From the NCBI RefSeq assembly GCF_009765825.1, contig NZ_LMUR01000020.1, positions 319,894-383,893 on the forward strand: a DNA stretch of 64,000 nucleotides, given 5' to 3'. Origin of the DNA: Granulicella sp. L60. GTDB lineage: Bacteria; Acidobacteriota; Terriglobia; Terriglobales; Acidobacteriaceae. A model generated the notes under the pieces. It worked only from the letters and a program-made list of their open reading frames with translations. It was not told the origin of the DNA and did not search any database. The translations under genes and the position numbers were made by a program. Below are positions 38,198-48,000 of this stretch, piece by piece; the first letter of the stretch is position 1; every line of letters starts with the position of its first letter.

Positions 38198-38280
38198 TCA
38201 CCCAAAAGTAGGAACTTCGTTCCGACCTTCGGTCGTTCCCCGGCGTTGCAAAGAGCGATATCCTCCCTATTGGGGATAAC

Positions 38281-38643
38281 GTGCAACGACTATTTACAAC
38301 CTTCGCGAACGGGTGGCCAGGTTTCGGCATCTTTATTCAACGACTGGTTACAGGAGTCGTCCTGGTACTCCATGGAGTTGTGGCGCTTAATCATGCTTCT
38401 GAGGCTGGGCTACTTATCCCGCAAGTTGCCGGAGCTGTGCTGGGATTACTGATCATGCTGGGTTTGTGGACACCCTTGACTGGCGCGCTGATAGTAGTCA
38501 TCGAAGTGTGGATTGCCTTGGCTGGCGGCGGCAGTGGGTTGTCGTTGATATTGGCGGTCCTCGGTGGGACGTTGGCGATGATTGGACCGGGCGCGTGGTC
38601 GATCGATGCCCGACTATTCGGAAGAAAGCACATCGCACCTTAG
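38281..38643 (+). CDS. DoxX-like integral membrane protein
   Basis: This 120-residue protein has four hydrophobic helices (FIQRLVTGVVLVLHGVVAL, AGAVLGLLIMLGLW, GALIVVIEVWIAL, LILAVLGGTLAMIGPG) and ends in GAWSIDARLFGRK. That matches the DoxX/DoxD-like family, where the last segment 'GPGAWSLDA' is characteristic. The start is a GTG at 38281 preceded by TTGGGGATAAC. Members are linked to redox and thiol stress functions. It lies 83 bp behind the NarL-type regulator. Confidence 0.75.
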   Translation: MQRLFTTFANGWPGFGIFIQRLVTGVVLVLHGVVALNHASEAGLLIPQVAGAVLGLLIMLGLWTPLTGALIVVIEVWIALAGGGSGLSLILAVLGGTLAMIGPGAWSIDARLFGRKHIAP

Positions 38644-38870
38644 AAATGCTGTCTCCCACACCTTCTTTCCACAAAAAGTCGGACCATCGGTAGGACTATA
38701 GAACGAAAAAGAACCACTCGGATGCGGGTTCCTAGTAAACCTGCGTTGCTCCATAGTAGTTCCTGTAATCGAGCTTTTCCCCGCTGAGTAATTTCGATCA
38801 GAAAGTTCGAATTACAAAATCCCCGAACAATACCTTCAATGCAAATCGCGGGGACATTGAGGAGGCCGAT

Positions 38871-39653
38871 ATGGATTTAGTTCTGACGGGATCTCGCTTG
38901 GAAGATGGGACGAGCTCACCTACCGACCATCGACTAGTTTCTACAGAAGCATTAAGGGTCACATCGGTCATTTACGTCGTCGAGCCGGACGAAGCCGAGC
39001 GCGAATCATTGAAGCAACTAATAGAATGCAAAGGTTGGCATCCGGAGACCTTTGCGTCGGCCGAAGAGTTTCTCGCGCATCCTCTCGAAGTCGTTCCCAG
39101 TTGCTTGCTTCTGGACGTGTCTCTTCCAGGTTTAAGTGGACTCGAACTGCAAAAACGTGTCGCGATAGACCATCCTGATATTGCAATCATCTTTCTCAGC
39201 GCCAAAGGCGACATACCCATTGCTGTAGAAGCCATTAAGGCAGGAGCCGTCGAATTCCTCACCAAGCCTTTCCTACCCAGGAGACTTTTGAGTGCTTTCC
39301 GAGAAGCCCTCGATCGGAGTCGCAAAATTCTTACTAGAGAGGCGGAGAAGCGAGCACTCCGGAAATGCTATGCCTCGCTCTCATGCCGACAACAGCAGGT
39401 CATGGCGTTGGTCTCTTCCGGACTATTGAACAAGCAAGTCGGTGTGGAACTCGGTATCAGCGAAATCACGGTCAAAGCGCACCGTGGCCAAGTGATGCAG
39501 AAGATGCAGGCCAACTCTTTCACAGACCTGATAAAGATGGCCACCAAGCTTGGAGTCTCCAAGAGGAAAGAACTTCATGGGCTTCGCCATGATGTTTCTG
39601 CCACTGATCTTACTGGCGTACTTCTCGACTCTTACCGCGCTGGCATACCATAG
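38871..39653 (+). CDS. Atypical FixJ-like response regulator (paralogue 1)
   Basis: The protein has 260 residues. A 32-residue N-terminal extension (MDLVLTGSRLEDGTSS...) precedes the receiver. The acidic pocket reads E38-P39-D40 in place of the usual D-D-D/E, while Asp82 (LLLDVSLPGLSG) and Lys in FLTKPF remain. The C-terminal LuxR-type HTH (VGVELGISEITVKAHRGQVM) is intact, and about 35 further residues follow it. GAGGAGG precedes the ATG. The protein at 40061 is a close paralogue with the same leader (AGGAGGCCGATATGGATTT). Proline in the acidic pocket suggests weak or no phosphorylation (inference). Confidence 0.83.
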   Translation: MDLVLTGSRLEDGTSSPTDHRLVSTEALRVTSVIYVVEPDEAERESLKQLIECKGWHPETFASAEEFLAHPLEVVPSCLLLDVSLPGLSGLELQKRVAIDHPDIAIIFLSAKGDIPIAVEAIKAGAVEFLTKPFLPRRLLSAFREALDRSRKILTREAEKRALRKCYASLSCRQQQVMALVSSGLLNKQVGVELGISEITVKAHRGQVMQKMQANSFTDLIKMATKLGVSKRKELHGLRHDVSATDLTGVLLDSYRAGIP

Positions 39654-40060
39654 GCAGCTTGTCCGCACTCAGGAAAAGCAGGAAGTACTCCGGCAATCCA
39701 CCCACTAATAAGAGGAGTTTGTCTCAAAATTCCAAAAACACCAGGCTCGATCTCAACAAGCGTCTTGATAGGAACGAGCGCGGATATGAGGAAGACTTAC
39801 GCAACAATTGTCATCGGGCCATAGCTGATTCCACAAAGACAGCCCGAAGTGTTTGGCACGAGCTAGCCATTCCGTCAAAGTCAACGTTTTCGGTTAGTTC
39901 GCATTTCTGGTCAGTGCATCAGGGCGTCCAGATGGGAGGTTTTAGGTCTAAGTGTCCAAAAACCTCGTTTTTAATTACCGAGAACCTGTGTAGTGGCAAG
40001 TACGTCTTTGGATTTTAGAGACAAAACCCTCCTCATTCGAGGCGGTCTGTTGGCAACTGC
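39654..40060. other. 407-bp gap between the two paralogous regulators; nothing recognised
   Basis: The gap lies between convergent genes. A frame at 39659-40018 starts inside the regulator stop region and gives a basic, low-hydrophobicity peptide with no ribosome site, so it is not called. Confidence 0.4.
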
Positions 40061-40867
40061 CTAATCTCCTTTAACGCGGAAGGCTTCTAATACGCTAGCG
40101 CGATACGGGTCGAGAAGTACGTCGGTAAGATCAGTAGCAGCTATTTTACTGGGGACCCGAGGAAGCTCATTCATTTTGGAGAGTCCAAGCTTGGCGGCCA
40201 TCTTGATCAGATCTGCGAAAGAGTTTGCATGCATCTTCTGCATCACTTGGCCTCGATGCGCCTTTACCGTGATCTCGCTGATGCCGAGTTCTCCGCCGAC
40301 CTGCTTGTTTATGAGCCCAAAAGACACCAACGCCATGACCTGCCGTTCGCGCATTGAGAGAGAGGCGTAACTCCTTTGAAGGGCTTGTCTCTGCGCCCCT
40401 TTCGCAACAACAACACGACTTCGCTCGAAAGCCTTTCTGACAGCGCTCAGAAGCTCGTTGTTTAGGAAAGGCTTCGTGAAGAATTCAACAGCTCCCGCCT
40501 TCATGGCTTCTACAGCAGTGGGTATGTGGCCTTTGCCGCTGAGAAAGATGATCGCAACGTGAGGGTGTTCTACCGCTGTAAGCTTCTGCAGTTCGAGACC
40601 GCTTAAGCCCGGAAGATACTCGTCCAGCAACAAGCAACTGGGCACAGTTTCAGACGGATGGGCGAGGAACTCTTCAGCTGATCCAAAAGCCTTCGGATGC
40701 CACCCTTCGCATCGTACTAATCGCTCGAGTGATTCGCGCTCGGCCTCGTCCGGGGCAACGATGTAAACGACCGGTGCGAGCCTTGATGTCCCTGTAAACC
40801 CTAGTCGGTGATCAATTGGCGAACTCGTTCCATTTTCCAACCGAGTTCTGCTCACAATAAAATCCAT
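40061..40867 (-). CDS. Atypical FixJ-like response regulator (paralogue 2)
   Basis: This 268-residue protein aligns along its length with the regulator at 38871, including the N-terminal extension (MDFIVSRTRLENGTSSPIDHRL) and the C-terminal tail (ATDLTDVLLDPYRAS). The pocket is further degraded: A38-P39-D40 lacks both usual acids at the first two positions. Asp82 in LLLDEYLPGLSG and the Lys of FFTKPF remain. The HTH (GGELGISEITVKAHRGQVM) is intact. AGGAGG precedes the start. The two genes are convergent and separated by 407 bp, so they arose by an inverted duplication. No kinase lies beside them. Confidence 0.83.
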   Translation of the reverse strand: MDFIVSRTRLENGTSSPIDHRLGFTGTSRLAPVVYIVAPDEAERESLERLVRCEGWHPKAFGSAEEFLAHPSETVPSCLLLDEYLPGLSGLELQKLTAVEHPHVAIIFLSGKGHIPTAVEAMKAGAVEFFTKPFLNNELLSAVRKAFERSRVVVAKGAQRQALQRSYASLSMRERQVMALVSFGLINKQVGGELGISEITVKAHRGQVMQKMHANSFADLIKMAAKLGLSKMNELPRVPSKIAATDLTDVLLDPYRASVLEAFRVKGD

Positions 40868-40890
40868 ATCGGCCTCCTTAATGGTGAGAT

Positions 40891-41310
40891 CTAGGCTAAC
40901 GGGTTTCTCCCACCAACACCGTGTGCCAGCTCTTGACGAAATTTACTCGGGGTGACTCCTACTACTCTCCGAAATACTTTTGTAAAGTGTTCTTGTCTTC
41001 TAAAGCCAATAAGCCTGCTAACTTCCGCAATACTCAGCGCATTATCGTTTAGGTGAATCTTGGCGCGCTCGATTCTCACTCGCAGAACATACTGGTGCGG
41101 ACTGAGTCCTGTCGTCTTCGTAAATAATGACGCAAAATGATGCGGCGTCAATTCGGCGATCTTTGCCATGTCCGCCAAACTGATGTTTCCACTGGCGTTC
41201 TCGTGGATGTATTCGATGATCCTGTCCCAGACTTCCTTAGTAATATGAGGCTCCCCTCGTTGACTTCTCTGCGGAATGAGGATGTCGACACAGTAACGCG
41301 AAAAGATTGG
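40891..41310 (-). pseudogene. AraC-family DNA-binding domain, 5'-truncated
   Basis: The minus-strand frame is open from 41310 to 40891 and encodes a complete AraC/XylS double HTH: VWDRIIEYIHENASGNISLADMAK (across two helices), ELTPHHFASLFTKTTGLSPHQYV, ALSIAEVSRLIGFRRQEHFTKVFRRVVGVTPSKFR. No sensing domain precedes it, and no ATG lies before 41178, which is already inside the domain. A stop at 41311-41313 ends the upstream frame. It is divergent from an intact AraC gene (41423), so it may be the remnant of a duplicated regulator. A short stand-alone DNA-binding protein remains possible. Confidence 0.6.
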
Positions 41311-41422
41311 TCAAATGTTCCGGCGTTGGTCAATTCTTCCGATTTAATCGGTCAAAAAAACCGGCAGGCCCGAAATATCGGTATCCTCTTCCTACGATCT
41401 TCCGTGTGCCGAGGTACGACCA

Positions 41423-42337
41423 ATGGCCAACTCCGGGGTTCTTCCTGTCGATGCAGTCGAGGTGATGAAGGGCAGCTGCACCTTGTGCCCTTTCCCAACC
41501 CGCTCGTCAATTACAAGCAAGGGTGCTGGTTGGAAAGGGATCGCCCTGGAGTCGTTCAGCGACATCCCAGGTGTGGCCATCCCAGATCATGATCACCCAA
41601 CCCACTTCGTCAATCTACTTACAAAAGGTGAAATCAAGGCGCAGTGGACCACAGAGGGGAGGAGTCACAGTGCAACGAACAGTCCCGGCACAATCTATCT
41701 CTTGCCGGCAGGCACTCGCGACAGGCTTACCTGGTCAGGTCCGACAACGCGGATCGTTCTGGTCATGGAGCCGGGGTTCCTTTCACGCTCACTTGAGAAC
41801 ACGGCTCACCTCGATGAGATCGACCTGACGACGCACTGGAATCTTCGTGATCGCCATATCCAGTCCTTGATGCTCGCTATGCATGCCGATCTTGAAGATG
41901 GCTCGCCCGCGGGTCCCCTCTATGGGGAGTCTCTCGGATTGACACTTGGCCACTATCTCATTCGGCGCTATTCGACGCGAAGTAGAACCAACAACCTTCA
42001 ACTAACCGGCGGAATGCCTACAGCTCGTCTCAACCGAGTCCTTGATTTCATCAACCAGAACTATGCTCAGGAGGTGCGGCTATGGGAGCTTGCCGAATTA
42101 GCAGGTATGAGTCCACATTACTTCTGCGAGTTGTTCAAGGCGAGTACGGGATTGACTGCCTATCAATATGTGTTGCAGTGCCGAATTGAACGTGCGAAGA
42201 GGTATCTTCGCGATCCACAACTCAGCATCGGTGATGCCGGCGCTGCGGCTGGCTTCTCGGACGCAAGTCATTTCACAAAAGTCTTTCGCCGGAAGGTTGG
42301 AGTTACACCCATGAAGTATCGTAGTCAGGCTGAATGA
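41423..42337 (+). CDS. AraC-family transcriptional regulator
   Basis: This 304-residue protein has an N-terminal cupin-like sensing domain (IPDHDHPTHFVNLLTKGEI, TIYLLPAGTRDRLTW) and a C-terminal AraC double HTH: LNRVLDFINQNYAQEV, ELAGMSPHYFCELFKASTG, then LSIGDAGAAAGFSDASHFTKVF and GVTPMKYR. It lies 49 bp from the convergent efflux-pump operon and just downstream of a truncated AraC gene. Control of the efflux operon or of the detoxification genes is plausible but not shown. Confidence 0.83.
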   Translation: MANSGVLPVDAVEVMKGSCTLCPFPTRSSITSKGAGWKGIALESFSDIPGVAIPDHDHPTHFVNLLTKGEIKAQWTTEGRSHSATNSPGTIYLLPAGTRDRLTWSGPTTRIVLVMEPGFLSRSLENTAHLDEIDLTTHWNLRDRHIQSLMLAMHADLEDGSPAGPLYGESLGLTLGHYLIRRYSTRSRTNNLQLTGGMPTARLNRVLDFINQNYAQEVRLWELAELAGMSPHYFCELFKASTGLTAYQYVLQCRIERAKRYLRDPQLSIGDAGAAAGFSDASHFTKVFRRKVGVTPMKYRSQAE

Positions 42338-42386
42338 CCCTGCACGCTCTCGCGGGGGGAGCGTTGCCTGACTTGCGACGACGGTC

Positions 42387-43841
42387 TCAAAACTTTGGCA
42401 GTCGGGTCGTATCCCATCCGCCACCAACAGCTTTGACGAGAAGTACGGTCGCATCCATTCGCCGGCGCTGAAGATCAATGTCATTGCGCTGATTCATTAG
42501 AAGTATGGTTTGCGCGGTGATGACCTGAAGATAGTTGTCGACACCGCCCTGATACCGATTCGTAAAGAGCTGTAGGGATTCGGAGGCGGATTCTGTGCCC
42601 TCCTGCTGTTGTTGCGCTTCGTGCTCCAAGATGCGCAGTGCGGCAAGATTGTCTTCCACCTCCTGGAACGCGGTGAGGGTTGTTTGCCGATACGCGGCCA
42701 CTGTGCCGTCGTAGTTTGCTGCTGCTGTTTCAGAGACAGAGCGACGACGCCCGCCATCAAAGATCGTTTCCGACATCTGGGGCCCGACGGCCCAGAGACG
42801 ACTTGACCAGTTGAACAAATTGGCAATCGTGTTTCCTTCAAATCCGGCTGCCGCGTTCAGAGTCAAAGACGGAAAATATGCAGCGCGAGCAATGCCGATC
42901 TGCTCATTCGCTTCTGCTACCCGACGCTCTGTGGCGGCAATGTCGGGCCTGCGCTCAAGCAGGCTGGTAGGTAGCCCGACCGGAATAATAGCAAGCTTTA
43001 GAGGAGTTTGCGGCGCGAAGGAGATACTGAACGTGGCTGGAGGTTTTCCGATCAAGCTCGCGATGGCATGCTCATACTGCGTCCGTGCGACGGTAACGTC
43101 GGTATCTGCGACCTGCGCTCCATCCAGTTGAGTTTGCGCCTGAGCAACATCAGATTTTGGCGCGGCGCCATTGGTGAAGCGATCCTGCGTGAGCTTCAGA
43201 GCGTTCGCATACGCCTTGACTGTATCGTCCAGAAGCTTTTTCTGAGCATCTGCGCTGCGTAGTTCGAAGTAGTCTACGGCAAGTTCAGCGTGCAGGCTCA
43301 GGTTAGCGGTCTGAAGGTCGGCGGCGCTGGCCTGCGCCTCTTCGCGAGATGCGTTCACAGCATGGCGAATCCTGCCCCACAGGTCTACTTCGTACGAGAG
43401 ATCGAATGGCAACGTGTAGTTGCCGGTGCCGTTGTTCGCGAACTGTTGTGGAAAGTAGGGAGCGTTCGCAGAGGTTCGTTCATTGACGACGCTTGGCGAG
43501 GTCGAGATGGTAGGAAACTCCGCAGCACGGTTGAAGCGGATCATGGAACGCGCTTGCCGGAAATGAGCCTCCGACACCTTAAGGTTCTGGTTATTGACGG
43601 TCAATTCGTCTTCCAGTGCGTTGAGTTGCTCGTCGTTAAAGATCTCCCACCACTTGCCGCGAAGGGTCTGATCACCTGGCTGTGCCGGCTTCCAGCCATC
43701 AACCTCCTTGAAAGATTCGGGTGGCTGCTCCTTAAATGCTGGAGTAGAGGCGACGATTGGTCTGACATACTTCGGGCCGACCAGGCATCCGGCGAGAAAC
43801 AGACTGAACGAACATGCACAAGCAAAGACTTGACGCTTCAT
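42387..43841 (-). CDS. NodT/OprM-family outer-membrane efflux lipoprotein
   Basis: This 484-residue protein has a lipoprotein signal (SFSLFLAGC) and the sequence LVGPKYVRP right after it, which is typical of NodT/OprM factors. Two repeated coiled-coil OEP domains follow (LSLHAELAVDYFELRSADAQ in the first, ATERRVAEANEQIGIARAAYFPSL in the second). It forms the trimeric outer-membrane channel of the tripartite pump. It overlaps the adaptor gene by 4 bp (ATGA) and is the last gene of the leftward operon MFS-RND-MFP-OMF. Confidence 0.88.
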   Translation of the reverse strand: MKRQVFACACSFSLFLAGCLVGPKYVRPIVASTPAFKEQPPESFKEVDGWKPAQPGDQTLRGKWWEIFNDEQLNALEDELTVNNQNLKVSEAHFRQARSMIRFNRAAEFPTISTSPSVVNERTSANAPYFPQQFANNGTGNYTLPFDLSYEVDLWGRIRHAVNASREEAQASAADLQTANLSLHAELAVDYFELRSADAQKKLLDDTVKAYANALKLTQDRFTNGAAPKSDVAQAQTQLDGAQVADTDVTVARTQYEHAIASLIGKPPATFSISFAPQTPLKLAIIPVGLPTSLLERRPDIAATERRVAEANEQIGIARAAYFPSLTLNAAAGFEGNTIANLFNWSSRLWAVGPQMSETIFDGGRRRSVSETAAANYDGTVAAYRQTTLTAFQEVEDNLAALRILEHEAQQQQEGTESASESLQLFTNRYQGGVDNYLQVITAQTILLMNQRNDIDLQRRRMDATVLLVKAVGGGWDTTRLPKF

Positions 43842-45067
43842 TTCGAACCTCCTGCCTGCGGTGCGCTGACCTGAACCCGCGTGCCGCTGATCAGTGAGTC
43901 CGATGGATTCACAATGATGTGATCAGTAGGCTTGAGGCCGATGACCACTTCGACGGTCGATCCGAAATCGCGTCCGATTTTGATGGGAACTAACTCCGCG
44001 CGCTCATCACGAACGACACCGACTCGCAGACCCTCTGACCGAAAGAGCAAGGTGTTGGCTGGAATCGTAAGCGATTGGGTGGAGTTGTTTACAGCGTGAG
44101 GGCGGGTGAGATGCACAAAGACGTAGGCTCCCGTCTTGATGCGATCCTGCGGATTGTTCACATCTACTTCGACATTCAGCGTGCGGGAGGCAGAATCAAT
44201 CGAATCGGAGTTGCGAACGATTGTTCCTTCGAAGGTCTCGCCGGGGAATTCATCGAGAGTGAGAGTTGCTTTGGCTCCAGTCTGTGCAGCCGGGGAATCG
44301 ACTTCCGGCACAGCGACATAAACGCGCAGCCTGTTGATCGATGCCATATGGAACAGTTCCTGGGGTACGCCGCCGGCTCCAGCGTTGATCAGTGCGCCGA
44401 TGTCCGTGTTTCGTGCAGTGATGACGCCAGAAAAGGGAGCATAGACTTTCTCAAAAGACTGCAACTGCTCCAGCCGATGGACGTTGGCAGTCATGGAATC
44501 GACCGATGCCTGCCGCGCACTGAGATCTTGGATCGCCTGGTCTGTCTCCTGCTTGGAGACAGAGTTTGTCTTGAGAAGATCTTGCCAGCGCGTCGAAGTG
44601 ATTTCGGCTAGACGTTCATTCGCCTGAGCATTCTTGAGGTCGGCTCGGGCTTGCTCCAACTGTTGATCGATCTCAGGAGTGTCGATCTCCGCAAGCAACT
44701 GCCCGCGGTTGACCTTGGCACCGATATCTACATGCCACTGTTTGAGGTAGCCATTGGTGCGAGCGTAGATAGGTGTCTCGTTGAACGCCTGCGTATTACC
44801 GGGCAATACGATCTCCTGAGCTGCTGTGCCTGTCACAGGGACAACAACATTTACGGTTGGTATTGCGGCTCGCTCCGTACTGGTGCCAAGAGTTGTCTCT
44901 GCATTGGCGCGTTCGCGGATACCGGTGTAGATGAGAATTGCGAGGATTATGACCGCAAGTGTCAGGCCCGACAGGAGCCAGCGGGAAGATGATTTTGGTG
45001 GTGCGGGTGAAGGTTGTTCCGAAACAGCTGAGGGAGTTTCAGATGGTTTGTTCTCAATGTTGCTCAT
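43838..45067 (-). CDS. RND efflux periplasmic adaptor (membrane fusion protein)
   Basis: This 409-residue HlyD/AcrA-type adaptor has a short cytoplasmic N-terminus and one membrane helix (WLLSGLTLAVIILAILIYTGI). The lipoyl half-motif GYLKQWHVDIGAKVNRGQLL comes next, then a helical hairpin (AQANERLAEITSTRW) and the returning barrel segments (YAPFSGVITARNTDIGALI). It links the inner-membrane RND protein encoded 28 bp upstream to the outer-membrane factor encoded downstream. Confidence 0.88.
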   Translation of the reverse strand: MSNIENKPSETPSAVSEQPSPAPPKSSSRWLLSGLTLAVIILAILIYTGIRERANAETTLGTSTERAAIPTVNVVVPVTGTAAQEIVLPGNTQAFNETPIYARTNGYLKQWHVDIGAKVNRGQLLAEIDTPEIDQQLEQARADLKNAQANERLAEITSTRWQDLLKTNSVSKQETDQAIQDLSARQASVDSMTANVHRLEQLQSFEKVYAPFSGVITARNTDIGALINAGAGGVPQELFHMASINRLRVYVAVPEVDSPAAQTGAKATLTLDEFPGETFEGTIVRNSDSIDSASRTLNVEVDVNNPQDRIKTGAYVFVHLTRPHAVNNSTQSLTIPANTLLFRSEGLRVGVVRDERAELVPIKIGRDFGSTVEVVIGLKPTDHIIVNPSDSLISGTRVQVSAPQAGGSK

Positions 45068-45095
45068 GGGACGTCTCCATTTTCTCGAGGCGGGA

Positions 45096-48000
45096 CTATG
45101 CCTGCGAAAGTTCGTTGTCCGGATTGATGGTGGGCTGCTTATCCGCAGATTTCATTCCGTTGTGCAGAAGCGCAAAAACGGACGGAACAAATATCAGAGT
45201 CGCCACCGTGGCGCAGAGTAGCCCCCCGATGACCGCACGGCCCAGGGGAGCATTTTGTTCGCCACCATCGCCAACGCCGAGGGCCATGGGAATCATGCCA
45301 ATGATCATGGCGAGTGCCGTCATGATGACAGGACGAAAGCGAGTGGTTCCAGATTCGATAGCGGCGGCAGTCGGATTGCCATGAAGGAGAAGCCTCTCTT
45401 TGGCGAAGGCTACGACAAGGATGCTGTTGGCGGTCGCAACGCCCATGCACATGATGGCTCCCATAAGAGCGGGAACGCTAAGTGTCGTGTGCGTGATGAA
45501 GAGGAAGAGAACGATCCCAGCCAGCGCTGCCGGAAGCGCAGTGATGATGATGAATGGGTCTAGCCAGGATTGGAAGTTGACCACGATGAGCATGTATACG
45601 AGGATGATGGCAAAGCCAAGGCCACCGATCAGGCCGATGTAGGACGTGCGCATGGTGCCGTACTGACCGCGAAGAGTTACGAAGCTTCCGCGTGGAAGGG
45701 ACTTACGATTTTCATCCACAATGTGCGTTGCCTCGCGTCCCACTGCGCCGAGATCGCGGCCCTGCACTGAAGCGTAGATATCAACGACGCGACGGATGTT
45801 GTAGTGATTGATCGAGGCGAGCTCATTGGTGCGCTGAATCGTCGCCACATCAGCGAGGATGGCTGGCTTCTTCTGGTTTGGACCACTAATGGGAATATTG
45901 CGGAGATCATCTGCCGACTGAAGGTCGTATTGAGGAGTCTGCGTAACGAGACTGTAGGAGACGCCATTCTTTGGATTGAGATAAAACATGGGCGTGACCT
46001 GGAAGCTGCCGCTGGTAGAGATCAACATGCTGTCGGCGATGTCACGTTCGGTGAAGCCTCCCTGCGCGGCCCTCGTGCGATCGACCGCGATGTGTAACTT
46101 GGGATAGTCACCCTGCTGCTGAATTCGCAGATCCGTGATGCCACGAACATGGCTTAGCTCGGCCATCATCTTGTCGGCAATGCGGCTGTTGTTGTCGATG
46201 TCAGGACCATCAATCTTGATATCGATCGGTGCAGGCAAACCAAAGTTCAGGGTCTGGGTCATGATGTCGGCAGGCAGGAAGTAAAAGGTCACACCGGGAA
46301 ATTGGCGAGGTAGCTTCTCGCGCAACGTGCGCACGTAGTCCCCGGTCGGGTGATGCTTTTCGTTGAGAGAGACCAGCACATCTGCATCGGCAGCTCCGGT
46401 GAGACCTGAGTTGTTATAGATGTAGTTGATGTTGCTGAACGGCAGGCCAATGTTGTCGAGGATATTATTGACTTCACTCGACGGGATGGTCTGCCGGATG
46501 CCGTTTTCAACTTGATCCGCCAGGCGCGCCGTCTCCTCGATTCGAGTTCCTGTCTTGGCGCGTACATGCAGGATGAACTGGCCGCTGTCGGTAGCAGGAA
46601 AGAAATCCTGGCCAAGAAATGGGATGAGCAAAAAGACACAAACGCAAGCGATCAGAAAGCCGGGGATAAAGACCTTTCGGATCGAAACTAGTTGCTCTAG
46701 CAAAGAAGAATACGCAAGACGCACCTTTTCGAAGAGCCGTTCGAATGCTTGCTGAAACCGCACGAGTGGATTACGCGTCTGCTTGTTGTCGTGACTCTTA
46801 ATTTTCAGCAGGTACATCGCCAGAGTTGGCACCAAGGTGCGGGACAGGAGGTACGACGCGATCATGGCAAAGATGACTGCTTCGGCAAGAGGTACGAAGA
46901 GGAACTTTGCGACCCCGCTTAGGAAGAACATAGGCAGGAAGACGATGCAGATGCACAGGGTCGACACCAGAGCAGGAACGGCAATCTGCGCAGCTCCTTC
47001 GAGGATGCCTTCATGCAGTGCAGCGCCCTCTTCAAGATGACGCTCGATGTTTTCGATGGTGACGGTGGCGTCATCGACGAGAATACCGACGGCAAGCGCC
47101 AAGCCGCCGAGGGTCATGATGTTAATCGTCTGGTGCAGGAAACTCAGGGTCATCACCGAAGTCAGGATGGAGAGCGGAATTGAAATGGCGATGATGAGAG
47201 TGCTGCGCCAACTTCCAAGAAAAAGAAGAATCATCAGCCCTGTGAGTGCGGCTGCGATGATGGCTTCTCGAACAACGCCGTTGATGGAGTTCTGAACGAA
47301 GACGGATTGATCCGAGAGGGGCTGAATTCTGAGCGCTGGCGGAAGAGTCTGAGCAACACGAGGCAGAAGTTTGCGGATACCTTTGACTACATCAATCGTT
47401 GAGGCGTCCCCAGCTTTCAGAACTGTTACGAGCACGCCGCGGCTGCTGTCCTGACGGACGATGTTTGTTTGCGGCGCAAAGCCGTCGCTGACCGTCGCAA
47501 CATCCCGCATATAGATGGTGGAACTACCAATTGTTTTGATGGGTAGATCGTTCAGTTCCTGGACGGTCTTCGTATCGACATTCATGTCAACGTCGTATTC
47601 AAAATTACCCATCTTGGCCGTTCCGCCAGGCCGGATCAGGTTTTCGTTGCCGAGTGCGGCCAACACATCATTTGGCGAAAGTCCCTTGGACTGCAGCAAA
47701 CCCTGATTGAGATTGACCATGACCTGCCGCGTTCTTCCACCAAAAGGAAACGGAACAGCCGCACCCGGCACCGTGACCAGCTGAGTACGCAGGAAGTTCA
47801 GAGCAATATCGTTGAGCTGCGATTCCGTGAGATTCTTTCCAGAGACGCCAAGTTGAAGAATGGGAACCGTGGAAGCGCTGTAATTGAGAACGAGCGGAGG
47901 AAGGGCGCTCGGTGGCAGTTGGCGCAGAATGTACTGGGAAATAGCGGTAACCTGTGCATTCGCCCGATCGACGCTGGCACTCGGTTGCAGATAGAGTTTG

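Noticed and set aside
39659-40018. Plus-strand frame of 119 codons between the paralogous regulators
   Set aside because: It has no ribosome site, no hydrophobic pattern and no recognisable family.
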